Positions 8,525-16,685 of a stretch of 64,000 bases of DNA are shown here, piece after piece (within the stretch, counting starts at the first letter, position 1; each line of letters starts with the position of its first letter). The position numbers and the translations under genes are program-made. Below the pieces are notes generated by a model, which saw only the letters and a list, made by a program, of their open reading frames with translations, ran no database searches and was not told the origin of the DNA. This stretch comes from Streptomyces africanus (GTDB lineage Bacteria; Actinomycetota; Actinomycetes; Streptomycetales; Streptomycetaceae), in the NCBI RefSeq assembly GCF_002150735.1, contig NZ_MUKA01000075.1, positions 51,918-115,917 of the forward strand. Reading direction: 5' to 3'.

Positions 8525-10006
8525 TCAGGTCTGCGCCATGTCCACGAACCGTGAGTAGTGCCCCTGGAAGGCGACCGTGATCGTCGCCGTCGGGCCGTTT
8601 CGGTGCTTGGCCACGATCAGGTCGGCCTCACCCGCGCGCGGCGACTCCTTCTCGTAGGCGTCCTCGCGGTGCAGCAGGATGACCATGTCGGCGTCCTGCT
8701 CGATGGAACCGGATTCACGCAGGTCGGAGACCATCGGCTTCTTGTCCGTGCGCTGCTCGGGACCACGGTTCAGCTGGGAGAGCGCGATGACCGGGATCTC
8801 CAGCTCCTTGGCCAGCAGCTTGAGGTTACGGGACATGTCCGAGACCTCCTGCTGGCGGCTCTCGGCCCGCTTGGAACCGCCGGACTGCATCAGCTGGAGG
8901 TAGTCGATGACCACCAGCCGGAGGTCGTTGCGCTGCTTGAGGCGGCGGCACTTGGCGCGGATCTCCATCATCGACAGGTTCGGGGAGTCGTCGATGTAGA
9001 GCGGGGCCGCGGAGACATCCGGCATCCGCCGGGCCAACCGCGTCCAGTCCTCGTCCGTCATCGTGCCGGACCGCATGTGGTGCAGGGCGACCCGCGCCTC
9101 GGCGGACAGCAGACGCATCGCGATCTCGTTGCGCCCCATTTCGAGCGAGAAGATCACGCTCGGCAGGTTGTTCTTGATCGAAGCGGCCCGCGCGAAGTCG
9201 AGCGCGAGCGTCGACTTACCCATGGCGGGACGCGCGGCGATGACGATCATCTGGCCCGGGTGCAGCCCGTTGGTGAGCGAGTCGAAGTCCGTGAACCCCG
9301 TGGGCACGCCGGTCATCTCACCGCTGCGCGAGCCGATCGCCTCGATCTCGTCGAGCGCGCCCTCCATGATGTCGCCGAGCGGCAGATAGTCCTCGCTGGT
9401 GCGCTGCTCGGTGACCGCGTAGACCTCCGCCTGGGCGCGGTTGACGATCTCGTCGACGTCGTCGTCGGCCGCGTATCCCATCTGCGTGATGCGCGTCCCC
9501 GCCTCGACCAGGCGGCGCAGCACGGCCCGCTCGTGGACGATCTCCGCGTAGTAGGCGGCGTTGGCGGCCGTGGGCACCATCTGGACGAGGGTGTGCAGAT
9601 ACGAGGCCCCGCCGACCTTGTTGATCTCGCCGCGCTTGGTGAGCTCGGCGGCGATCGTGATGGGGTCGGCCGGCTCGCCCTTGGCGTAGACGTCGAGGAC
9701 GGCCTGGTAGATCGTCTCGTGGGCCGGCTTGTAGAAGTCGTGGCCCTTGAGGATCTCGACGACGTCGGCGATGGCGTCCTTGGAGAGCAGCATGCCGCCG
9801 AGGACGGACTGCTCGGCCTCGATGTCCTGCGGCGGTACCCGCTCGAACGCCGGGGCGGCGCCGCCGTCCCATGCCCCGTTGTCCCTGCCACGCTCGTGCT
9901 GCTCGTCGCGGCCCCGGGATCCCTCGCCACGTCGGCGGGAGGCGGGCAGACGATCACTGGGACCGCTGTCGGCCCACGGGTCGTCCAAGGGCTCGGAAAT
10001 GCTCAC
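8525..10006 (-). CDS. dnaB: Replicative DNA helicase DnaB
   Basis: A 493-residue helicase. A 55-residue hydrophilic N-terminal tail precedes the usual DnaB N-domain (PPQDIEAEQSVLGGMLLS). The RecA-like motor has Walker A ARPAMGKST (about residue 235), a Walker B region ending VIDYLQLM, and the conserved ALSQLNRGPEQR. No intein interrupts it. It unwinds the parental duplex at the fork as a hexamer and is probably loaded with help of DciA, encoded at 50.5 kb. The GTG at 10006 is preceded by a strong GGAGGAGGTGG. Its upstream region carries DnaA boxes. Confidence 0.97.
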   Translation of the reverse strand: MSISEPLDDPWADSGPSDRLPASRRRGEGSRGRDEQHERGRDNGAWDGGAAPAFERVPPQDIEAEQSVLGGMLLSKDAIADVVEILKGHDFYKPAHETIYQAVLDVYAKGEPADPITIAAELTKRGEINKVGGASYLHTLVQMVPTAANAAYYAEIVHERAVLRRLVEAGTRITQMGYAADDDVDEIVNRAQAEVYAVTEQRTSEDYLPLGDIMEGALDEIEAIGSRSGEMTGVPTGFTDFDSLTNGLHPGQMIVIAARPAMGKSTLALDFARAASIKNNLPSVIFSLEMGRNEIAMRLLSAEARVALHHMRSGTMTDEDWTRLARRMPDVSAAPLYIDDSPNLSMMEIRAKCRRLKQRNDLRLVVIDYLQLMQSGGSKRAESRQQEVSDMSRNLKLLAKELEIPVIALSQLNRGPEQRTDKKPMVSDLRESGSIEQDADMVILLHREDAYEKESPRAGEADLIVAKHRNGPTATITVAFQGHYSRFVDMAQT

Positions 10007-10189
10007 CGAGCCACCTCCTCCCGTCCGCCGCAGCAGACCTCGCCGTGCCCCTCTTTTCTACGGCACGGCACTGACAAATGAGACGCCCAACTCCGGTTAG
10101 CCAACGCCGGTTTTGTGACGTTTTGAAAACCGGCAGACGGAGTGGGCGCCGGACCACGTTAGGCCTGTCGGCACCGTCAGCCAATCTGG

Positions 10190-10278
10190 TTATCCACAGG
10201 CCATGTGGACGACGGCCCAGATGCTGTGGAGAACTCCTCAAAACCTGTGCACGACCCGGTGGACAGGCCTGTGAACAA
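10190..10278. promoter_or_regulatory. DnaA-box cluster upstream of dnaB
   Basis: A perfect DnaA box TTATCCACA lies at 10190-10198. One-mismatch boxes follow in the opposite orientation: TGTGGACGA (10204-10212), TGTGGAGAA (10225-10233) and TGTGAACAA (10270-10278). GGTGGACAG (10258-10266) is a two-mismatch copy. Another TGTGGACGA is at 10444-10452. They may regulate dnaB or titrate DnaA. Confidence 0.6.
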
Positions 10279-10429
10279 GCTCCGAGCCGCCGCGAAGAGA
10301 CGGCTCTGACCTGCTGCTTTGCCGTCCACCGGCTGTGCAGAAGAAAAACTTCCCCAACCGGCGCAAGATCGCTTCGAACGGCGCACGGCAGTGCGCACTC
10401 CTGGACGGAAAGTAAGGGACGCAAAGCCT

Positions 10430-10459
10430 TTGCATCTCTTACCTGTGGACGATTAGATT
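10430..10459 (+). promoter_or_regulatory. Promoter of the MATE gene, probably giving a leaderless mRNA
   Basis: TTGCAT (10430-10435), an 18-bp spacer, then TAGATT (10454-10459). The ATG lies at 10467, about 7 bp after the -10, so transcription would start at or next to the start codon. No ribosome site is visible, which fits a leaderless message. Confidence 0.6.
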
Positions 10460-10466
10460 GGTGCGC

Positions 10467-11804
10467 ATGACACAGGCCCCCGCGCGCCGCAGAACCGGCC
10501 GGAGACAGCACGACCGAGAGATCGTCGCTCTGGCCGTGCCGGCCTTCGGCTCCCTCGTCGCCGAGCCCCTCTTCCTCATGGCAGACACCGCCATCGTGGG
10601 CCATCTGGGTACGGCACAACTCGCCGGACTCGGCGTCGCCTCGGCGCTGTTGATGACCGCCGTCAGTGTCTTCGTCTTCCTCGCCTACGCCACGACAGCG
10701 GCGGTCGCCCGCCGCGTCGGCGCGGGCGACCTCCAGGCAGCCATCCGCCAAGGCATGGACGGCATCTGGCTGGCACTGCTCCTCGGTGCTGCTCTCGTCG
10801 CCGTCGTCCTGCCGACGGCGTCCGGCGTCGTGGACCTCTTCGGCGCTTCGGATGCGGCGGCTCCCTACGCGACCACGTACCTGCGCATCTCCACGCTCGG
10901 CATACCGGCCATGCTCGTCGTCCTCGCCGCGACCGGCGTTCTGCGCGGCCTCCAGGACACCAAGACCCCTCTCTATGTGGCCGTCGCCGGATTCGTCGCC
11001 AACGGCGCCCTCAACGCAGCGCTCGTCTACGGCGCCGACCTGGGGATCGCCGGCTCCGCCTGGGGCACCGTGATCGCCCAGTGGGGCATGGCCGCGGTCT
11101 ACCTCGCCGTGGTCCTGCGCGGGGCACGCAAGCACGGTGCCTCGCTGCGCCCGGACGCTGCCGGGATCAGGGCCTCCGCACAGGCCGGTGTGCCCCTGCT
11201 GGTGCGCACCCTCTCCCTGCGGGCGATCCTGATGATCGCCACGGCGGTCGCCGCCCGTCTCGGGGATGCCGACATCGCCGCACACCAGATCATCCTGTCC
11301 CTGTGGAGCTTGCTCGCCTTCGCTCTGGACGCCATCGCCATCGCGGGGCAGGCCATCATCGGCCGCTACCTCGGAGCCGGTGACGCACAAGGTGCCCGCG
11401 ACGCATGCCGTCGCATGGTCGAGTGGGGGGTCGCCGTCGGGGTCGTCCTCGGCATCCTGGTGGTCATCACCCGGCCGGCATTCCTGCCCCTGTTCACCAG
11501 TGACGCGGCGGTCAAGGACACAGCACTGCCCGCGCTGCTCATCGTCGCCCTCTCGCAGCCGATCTCCGGCGTCGTCTTCGTCCTGGACGGAGTCCTGATG
11601 GGCGCCGGCGACGGCCCCTACCTGGCCTGGGCGATGCTGCTCACTCTGGCGGTCTTCACCCCGGTCGCCCTGCTGGTGCCGGTACTGGGCGGTGGGCTCA
11701 CCGCCCTCTGGGCCACCATGACGCTGATGATGACCGTGCGGATGCTGACGCTGTGGCTTCGGACCCGCTCGGGCCGCTGGATTGTGACGGGCGCGACCCG
11801 CTGA
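10467..11804 (+). CDS. MATE-family multidrug/metabolite exporter (DinF-like)
   Basis: A 445-residue membrane protein with 12 predicted helices in two homologous halves. The signatures are PAFGSLVAEPLFLMADTAIV at the N-terminus and a related helix in the second half around LRAILMIATAVAARLGDADIAA. MATE proteins export cationic or lipophilic compounds by Na+ or H+ antiport. The ATG at 10467 was chosen from the promoter position. It is divergent from dnaB and is followed by a parS pair. The cargo is unknown. Confidence 0.9.
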   Translation: MTQAPARRRTGRRQHDREIVALAVPAFGSLVAEPLFLMADTAIVGHLGTAQLAGLGVASALLMTAVSVFVFLAYATTAAVARRVGAGDLQAAIRQGMDGIWLALLLGAALVAVVLPTASGVVDLFGASDAAAPYATTYLRISTLGIPAMLVVLAATGVLRGLQDTKTPLYVAVAGFVANGALNAALVYGADLGIAGSAWGTVIAQWGMAAVYLAVVLRGARKHGASLRPDAAGIRASAQAGVPLLVRTLSLRAILMIATAVAARLGDADIAAHQIILSLWSLLAFALDAIAIAGQAIIGRYLGAGDAQGARDACRRMVEWGVAVGVVLGILVVITRPAFLPLFTSDAAVKDTALPALLIVALSQPISGVVFVLDGVLMGAGDGPYLAWAMLLTLAVFTPVALLVPVLGGGLTALWATMTLMMTVRMLTLWLRTRSGRWIVTGATR

Positions 11805-11829
11805 CCATCGGGCTCAGCCCTCGATGACT

Positions 11830-11843
11830 GTTTCACGTGAAAC
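11830..11843. promoter_or_regulatory. parS (perfect), first of a pair
   Basis: Exact GTTTCACGTGAAAC in the convergent gap between the MATE gene and rplI. The second copy starts 19 bp later. Confidence 0.95.
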
Positions 11844-11848
11844 ACCGT

Positions 11849-11862
11849 GTTTCACGTGAAAC
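11849..11862. promoter_or_regulatory. parS (perfect), second of a pair
   Basis: Exact GTTTCACGTGAAAC. The centre-to-centre distance from the first copy is 19 bp, close to two helical turns, so two ParB dimers would sit on roughly the same face. Confidence 0.95.
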
Positions 11863-11881
11863 GACGAAGGGTCCAAAACGA

Positions 11882-11917
11882 CGATGGGGCCGCACCCCGA
11901 AGGGTGCGACCCCATCG
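11882..11917 (-). terminator. Terminator of the rpsF-ssb-rpsR-rplI operon
   Basis: Arms 11882-11897 and 11902-11917 form a 16-bp stem with one mismatch and a CGAA loop, 25 bp beyond the rplI stop. The stem could also stop readthrough from the MATE gene. Confidence 0.8.
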
Positions 11918-11942
11918 CTCACTGCTTCAGCGAGCGCGGCAC

Positions 11943-12389
11943 TCAGGCCGCGACGACCTCGATGTTGACCTTGGCGGCAACCTCGGGGTGCAGACGCACG
12001 GACGTCTCGTGAGCGCCCAGCGTCTTGATCGGCGAGCCCAGCTCGATGCGGCGCTTGTCGACCTCGGGGCCACCGGAAGCCTTGATCGCGGAAGCGATGT
12101 CGGCCGGGGTGACGGAACCGAAGAGACGACCGGCGTCGCCGGAGCGGACAGCCAGGCGGACCTTGACGCCCTCGAGCTGGGCCTTCACCTGGTTGGCCTG
12201 CTCGATGGTGTGGATCTCGTGGATCTTGCGAGCACGACGGATCTGCTCGACGTCCTTCTCGCCACCCTTGGTCCAGCGGATAGCGAACTTCCGCGGGATC
12301 AGGTAGTTGCGAGCGTAACCGTCCTTGACGTCGACGACGTCGCCCGCGGCACCGAGGCCGGAGACCTCGTGGGTGAGGATGATCTTCAT
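11943..12389 (-). CDS. rplI: 50S ribosomal protein L9
   Basis: 148 residues, the normal length. It begins [21 protein letters not shown], the conserved N-domain that binds 23S rRNA, followed by a long helix and a C-terminal globular domain ([18 protein letters not shown]). It is the last gene of the rpsF-ssb-rpsR-rplI operon, 18 bp after rpsR. Confidence 0.98.
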   Translation of the reverse strand: MKIILTHEVSGLGAAGDVVDVKDGYARNYLIPRKFAIRWTKGGEKDVEQIRRARKIHEIHTIEQANQVKAQLEGVKVRLAVRSGDAGRLFGSVTPADIASAIKASGGPEVDKRRIELGSPIKTLGAHETSVRLHPEVAAKVNIEVVAA

Positions 12390-12407
12390 GAGTCGGTCAC
12401 CCTTCCC

Positions 12408-12644
12408 TTATCGCGCGGTGGAGGTGTAGGGCAGCAGCGCCATCTCACGGCTGTTCTTCACGGCCGTGGCGACGTCACGCTGGTGCTGCGTGCAGTTGCC
12501 GGTCACGCGGCGGGCACGGATCTTGCCGCGGTCGGAAATGAACTTCCGCAGCATGTTCGTATCCTTGTAGTCCACGTACGTGACCTTGTCCTTGCAGAAT
12601 GCGCAGACCTTCTTCTTCGGCTTGCGCACAGGCGGCTTCGCCAT
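12408..12644 (-). CDS. rpsR: 30S ribosomal protein S18, cysteine-containing (zinc-type) paralogue
   Basis: 78 residues. Cys14, Cys17 and Cys51, with His54 nearby, form a likely zinc ribbon ([10 protein letters not shown]). Streptomyces usually carry a second S18 without these cysteines, used under zinc starvation and controlled by Zur; the one here is the zinc-replete form by this criterion. It lies between ssb and rplI, tightly spaced. The core motif [10 protein letters not shown] is present. Confidence 0.97.
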   Translation of the reverse strand: MAKPPVRKPKKKVCAFCKDKVTYVDYKDTNMLRKFISDRGKIRARRVTGNCTQHQRDVATAVKNSREMALLPYTSTAR

Positions 12645-12688
12645 GGTGTATCTCCTGTGTGATCAAGAAGTTGGGGTGCGAACCCGCC

Positions 12689-13279
12689 CTAGAAGGGGGG
12701 CTCGTCCGAGTAGCCGCCGCCCTGCTGGCCGCCGCCGGAGCCACCGCCCCAGCCGCCGCCACCGCCCTGGTTGCCACCGGCGGGAGCGCCGGTCGCCCAC
12801 GGGTCGTCGGCGGGAGCACCGCCGGCCGGCTGACCGCCACCGGGGCCGCCGCCCCAGCCGCCGCCACCCTGGCCGCCGCCGCCACCGCCGCCGTAGCCGC
12901 CCTGGCCACCGCGGCCGGTGGTCTTGGTGACCTTGGCCGTGGCGTTGCGCAGGCTGGCGCCGACTTCCTCGACGTCCAGCTCGTAGACCGTGCGCTTGAC
13001 GCCCTCACGGTCCTCGTAGGACCGCTGCTTCAGCCGGCCCTGCACGATGACGCGCATGCCTCGCTGGAGCGACTCGGCGACGTTCTCCGCCGCCTGACGC
13101 CAGACCGAGCAGGTCAGGAACAGGCTCTCGCCGTCCTTCCACTCGTTCGTCTGGCGGTCGAAGGTGCGGGGAGTGGACGCGACACGGAACTTCGCGACGG
13201 CCGCACCGGAGGGGGTGAAGCGCAGCTCGGGGTCGTCGACAAGATTGCCGACCACCGTGATGACGGTCTCGCCTGCCAT
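12689..13279 (-). CDS. ssb: Single-stranded DNA-binding protein SSB
   Basis: 196 residues. Residues 1-110 form the OB fold ([20 protein letters not shown]). Residues 115-190 are an extreme Gly/Gln-rich linker, and the acidic tip is DEPPF, which recruits replication and repair partners. It coats single strands at the fork. It sits in the rpsF-ssb-rpsR-rplI operon, the classical place for the essential SSB. Confidence 0.98.
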   Translation of the reverse strand: MAGETVITVVGNLVDDPELRFTPSGAAVAKFRVASTPRTFDRQTNEWKDGESLFLTCSVWRQAAENVAESLQRGMRVIVQGRLKQRSYEDREGVKRTVYELDVEEVGASLRNATAKVTKTTGRGGQGGYGGGGGGGQGGGGWGGGPGGGQPAGGAPADDPWATGAPAGGNQGGGGGWGGGSGGGQQGGGYSDEPPF

Positions 13280-13350
13280 GGGGGAACCTCTCGGCGGGTT
13301 TGCTCTGGCTGCTTGCTACTCGAATCCCGGAATCAGCTGAGCGGGAGAGC

Positions 13351-13641
13351 TCAGTGGGTCTCGGGACGGAGGACCTTGGTCCGGAGGACCGACTCGTTCA
13401 GGTTCATCTGGCGGTCGAGCTCCTTGACGACCGCAGGCTCAGCCTGAAGGTCGATGACCGAGTAGATGCCCTCGGGCTTCTTCTTGATCTCGTACGCGAG
13501 ACGACGACGGCCCCAGGTGTCGACCTTCTCGACCTTTCCGCCGCCGTCACGGACGACAGAGAGGAAGTTCTCGATCAGCGGGGAGACAGCGCGCTCCTCG
13601 ACGTCGGGGTCGAGGATGACCATCACCTCGTAGTGACGCAT
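13351..13641 (-). CDS. rpsF: 30S ribosomal protein S6
   Basis: 96 residues, beginning [19 protein letters not shown]. The start at 13641 follows an excellent AAAGGAGGTGGG; the open frame further upstream is non-coding leader. S6 pairs with S18 in the 30S platform, and both are in this operon. Confidence 0.98.
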   Translation of the reverse strand: MRHYEVMVILDPDVEERAVSPLIENFLSVVRDGGGKVEKVDTWGRRRLAYEIKKKPEGIYSVIDLQAEPAVVKELDRQMNLNESVLRTKVLRPETH

Positions 13642-13793
13642 GTGGAACCCACCTCCTTTGGACTCAGCGGCCACGGTCGTTCCGTGGCAGGAGGGTTGTG
13701 ATGCGTAGCAACGGTATCGGCCACCACTGACAGTCGGGGGTTCTGTGGAGAAGCCCCTGTCGTGACATGGGCAGACACCGGTGCGGAGGGTAC

Positions 13794-13823
13794 AGACTAC
13801 CCGCACAGTGGCTTGCGGTTGAA
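13794..13823 (-). promoter_or_regulatory. Candidate promoter of the rpsF operon
   Basis: Read on the minus strand: TTCAAC (13823-13818), an 18-bp spacer, then TAGTCT (13799-13794). This would give a leader of about 145 nt before rpsF. Such a leader could host S6:S18 autoregulation, but no structure was verified. Confidence 0.4.
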
Positions 13824-13904
13824 ATCCGGCCGTGAGGGCAGCCAATCTGTACACATCGGGTGTGTATGGCGCTACGATGCGCCGACTTTCGCAGGAGGTG
13901 CCCT

Positions 13905-14210
13905 ATGGCACAGGCATTGCGACCCAACACCGCCGGCGGCCTCTTCGCCACGGACGGCAAGCCCCATCCCCTCCAGGACACTCTGCTCGCGGTGACCCTG
14001 GTGCTGGGCCTCACGGCGTTCCTCACGGCGATCATCGACGAGGACCTGCATCTGCTCAGCTCCTGGACCGGCCTCGTGGGCATCCTCACGGGCGCGTACG
14101 GCCAGTGGATCTCGGAGACGACCCGGGAGCGCTTCGGCCTGATCCTGGGCCTGGGCGCATCGGGCGTCGGGTTCTTCCTGGGCATGGCGCACGGCGGTCT
14201 GATCGGCTGA
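13905..14210 (+). CDS. Small conserved membrane protein
   Basis: 101 residues with three hydrophobic segments (TLLAVTLVLGLTAFLTAII, the region after it, and GLILGLGASGVGFFLGMA). The ATG at 13905 follows GGAGGTG. It is divergent from rpsF and upstream of femX. Similar short proteins sit at this place in other Streptomyces. I do not recognise a function. Confidence 0.8.
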   Translation: MAQALRPNTAGGLFATDGKPHPLQDTLLAVTLVLGLTAFLTAIIDEDLHLLSSWTGLVGILTGAYGQWISETTRERFGLILGLGASGVGFFLGMAHGGLIG

Positions 14211-14377
14211 CGCCAGGGCACCCCTTCTTCTGAACACCACTCGCGCCGCGGCCGACCTCGGGCCGGGGCGAAGGTCCCGCACGCCCAACCGGCGCGCTCC
14301 CAAGGCGCAGTAGGCTTCGCGCGAGAGCCGGAGCCCCTGACCCCATGGGGACACACCAGCCCGAGGAGCGCCCCGAA

Positions 14378-15499
14378 ATGAGCCTGACCCTGAGGACCAT
14401 CAGTCGAGAGCAGCATCTGGCCTACATCCAGAGCCTGCCGTCGGCGAGCCACATGCAGGTCCCGGCCTGGGCTGACGTCAAGGCGGAGTGGCGCTCCGAG
14501 AACCTCGGATGGTTCGACGACAGGACGGGCGAGCTGGTGGGTGCCGGTCTGGTCCTCTACCGGCAGCTTCCCAAGATCAAGCGCTACCTCGCCTATCTGC
14601 CCGAGGGCCCGGTCATCAACTGGTTCGCGCCGAATCTCCAGGACTGGATCGAGCCGATGCTGGCGCATCTGAAGCAGCAGGGCGCCTTCTCGGTGAAGAT
14701 GGGCCCGCCGGTGGTCATCCGGCGCTGGGACGCCACCTCTATCAAGCAGGGCATCCAGAACCCCGACGTGAAGCGGCTGCGCGACATCGAGGCCGACCAC
14801 ATCGAGCCGCGTGCCTTCGAGGTCGCCGACAAACTCCGCCGCATGGGGTGGCAGCAGGGCGAGGACGGCGGCGCCGGCTTCGGCGACGTCCAGCCCCGCT
14901 ACGTCTTCCAGGTGCCGCTGGCCAACCGCTCCCTGGAAGAGGTCCACAAGAACTTCAACCAGCTGTGGCGCCGCAATATCAAGAAGGCCGAGAAGGCCGG
15001 GGTCGAGGTCGTCCAGGGCGGCTACCAGGACCTCGAGGAATGGCAGCGGCTGTACGAGATCACGGCCGTGCGCGATCACTTCCGGCCGCGCCCGCTGTCG
15101 TACTTCCAGCGCATGTGGACGGCCCTCAACACCGAGGACCCCAACCGCATGCGGCTGTACTTCGCCCGGCACAACGGCGTGAACCTGTCGGCGGCGACGA
15201 TGCTTATCGTCGGGGGGCACGTCTGGTACTCCTACGGCGCCTCCGACAACATCGGCCGTGAGGTCCGGCCCTCGAACGCGATGCAGTGGCGGATGCTGCG
15301 CGACGCCTACGCGCTCGGCGCCACCGTGTACGACCTGCGCGGTATCTCCGACTCGCTGGACGAGACCGACCACCTCTTCGGTCTGATCCAGTTCAAGGTG
15401 GGCACGGGCGGCCAGGCCGCCGAGTACCTCGGCGAATGGGACTTCCCGCTGAACAAGCTGCTGCACAAGGCGCTCGACATCTACATGTCGCGCCGCTGA
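14378..15499 (+). CDS. femX: FemX-type lipid II glycyltransferase
   Basis: 373 residues of the FemABX family. The two GNAT-like subdomains are visible, with the conserved lines NFNQLWRRNIKKAEKAGVEV and GATVYDLRGISDSLDETDHL. Enzymes of this family add the first amino acid of the interpeptide bridge (Gly in Streptomyces, whose peptidoglycan has LL-diaminopimelate and one Gly) to lipid II using aminoacyl-tRNA. The ATG at 14378 follows GAGGAG. It is followed by a PLP enzyme of the racemase fold 66 bp downstream. Confidence 0.88.
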   Translation: MSLTLRTISREQHLAYIQSLPSASHMQVPAWADVKAEWRSENLGWFDDRTGELVGAGLVLYRQLPKIKRYLAYLPEGPVINWFAPNLQDWIEPMLAHLKQQGAFSVKMGPPVVIRRWDATSIKQGIQNPDVKRLRDIEADHIEPRAFEVADKLRRMGWQQGEDGGAGFGDVQPRYVFQVPLANRSLEEVHKNFNQLWRRNIKKAEKAGVEVVQGGYQDLEEWQRLYEITAVRDHFRPRPLSYFQRMWTALNTEDPNRMRLYFARHNGVNLSAATMLIVGGHVWYSYGASDNIGREVRPSNAMQWRMLRDAYALGATVYDLRGISDSLDETDHLFGLIQFKVGTGGQAAEYLGEWDFPLNKLLHKALDIYMSRR

Positions 15500-15564
15500 T
15501 GTCACGTTCAGTGCTTCTATACCTCTGATACACGGCAACCACGAGAAAGGTTCCAGGTCCGGCC

Positions 15565-16596
15565 ATGGCGCTCACGCTCTACGTCGACACCGCGCGCTGG
15601 CGGGCGCACCACAAGCACGTGCAGGAGCAGTTCCCCGGCCTCGTGCCGGTCTGCAAGGGCAACGGCTACGGCTTCGGGCACGAGCGGCTGGCGGAGGAGG
15701 CCACACGGCTGGGCTCGGACGTCCTCGCCGTCGGCACGACGTACGAGGCCGCCCGGATCAAGGACTGGTTCAGCGGTGACCTGCTGGTGCTGACGCCGTA
15801 CCGGCGCGGCGAGGAGCCCGTGCCCCTGCCGGACCGGGTCATCCGCTCGGTCTCGTCGATAGACGGCGTGTACGGCCTGGTCGGTGCGCGTGTGGTGATC
15901 GAGGTGATGTCCTCGATGAAGCGGCACGGCATCGGCGAGCAGGATCTGGCCCAGCTGCACGCCGCCATCGAGAACGTCCGCCTGGAAGGCTTCGCGATCC
16001 ACCTGCCGCTGGACCGCACCGACGGCTCGGACGCGGTCGAGGAAGTCATCGGCTGGATGGACCGGCTGCGCGCCGCCCGGCTGCCTCTGCACACCATGTT
16101 CGTCAGCCACCTCAAGGCCGAGGAACTCATCCGGCTCCAGCAGCAGTTCCCGCAGACGCGGTTCCGTGCCCGCATCGGCACGCGACTGTGGCTGGGAGAC
16201 CACGAGGCCACCGAGTACCGCGGCGCGGTCCTGGACGTCACGCGTGTGGCCAAGGGCGAGCGCTTCGGCTACCGGCAGCAGAAGGCGGCTTCCGACGGCT
16301 TCCTGGTGGTCGTGGCAGGCGGTACGTCGCACGGGGTGGGTCTGGAGGCCCCCAAGGCGCTGCACGGCGTCATGCCGCGTGCCAAGGGCGTCGCCCGGGC
16401 CGGCCTCGCGACGGTCAACCGGAACCTTTCTCCGTTCGTCTGGGGCGGCAAGCAGCGCTGGTTCGCCGAGCCGCCGCACATGCAGGTCTCGATCCTGTTC
16501 GTGCCCGCGGACGCGCCGGAACCGACGGTCGGCGAGGAGCTGGTGGCCCATCTGCGGCACACCACCACGCAGTTCGACCGGCTCATGGACCGCTGA
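15565..16596 (+). CDS. Alanine-racemase-like PLP enzyme
   Basis: 343 residues. The PLP-binding lysine is in VCKGNGYGFGH (about residue 32). The first 220 residues are a TIM barrel of the alanine racemase type, and a C-terminal beta domain contains GERFGYRQQ, a possible place for the catalytic Tyr. It is shorter and more divergent than the standard Alr (about 380 residues). It probably forms an operon with femX, suggesting a role with a cell-wall amino acid, but this is inference. Confidence 0.8.
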   Translation: MALTLYVDTARWRAHHKHVQEQFPGLVPVCKGNGYGFGHERLAEEATRLGSDVLAVGTTYEAARIKDWFSGDLLVLTPYRRGEEPVPLPDRVIRSVSSIDGVYGLVGARVVIEVMSSMKRHGIGEQDLAQLHAAIENVRLEGFAIHLPLDRTDGSDAVEEVIGWMDRLRAARLPLHTMFVSHLKAEELIRLQQQFPQTRFRARIGTRLWLGDHEATEYRGAVLDVTRVAKGERFGYRQQKAASDGFLVVVAGGTSHGVGLEAPKALHGVMPRAKGVARAGLATVNRNLSPFVWGGKQRWFAEPPHMQVSILFVPADAPEPTVGEELVAHLRHTTTQFDRLMDR

Positions 16597-16639
16597 CCGG
16601 CACACGCACCGACGGGCAGCAACGGGCTCAGCACAGCGA

Positions 16640-16673
16640 AAAGGCCGTACACGGTTTCCCGTGTACGGCCTTT
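16640..16673. terminator. Strong bidirectional terminator
   Basis: A 15-bp perfect stem (16640-16654 with 16659-16673), a TTTC loop, and A and T runs on either side. It lies between convergent genes. Confidence 0.9.
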
Positions 16674-16685
16674 CGCATCGTTCGC

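Larger units (their letters stand above)
10007..10466. other. dnaB/MATE divergent intergenic region
   Basis: 460 bp without a gene. It contains a cluster of DnaA-box-like sequences (10190-10278, 10444-10452) and the MATE promoter. The dnaB promoter must also lie here but was not pinpointed. Confidence 0.65.

Noticed and set aside
9150..9290. Possible intein in DnaB near Walker A
   Set aside because: The ATPase motifs run continuously at normal spacing; GyrA and GyrB are also uninterrupted.
11847..12662. Frame starting with Met-Phe-His-Val-Lys inside parS, running over rplI and rpsR
   Set aside because: parS itself contains GTG codons, so many frames appear to start there. The body is antisense to ribosomal protein genes.
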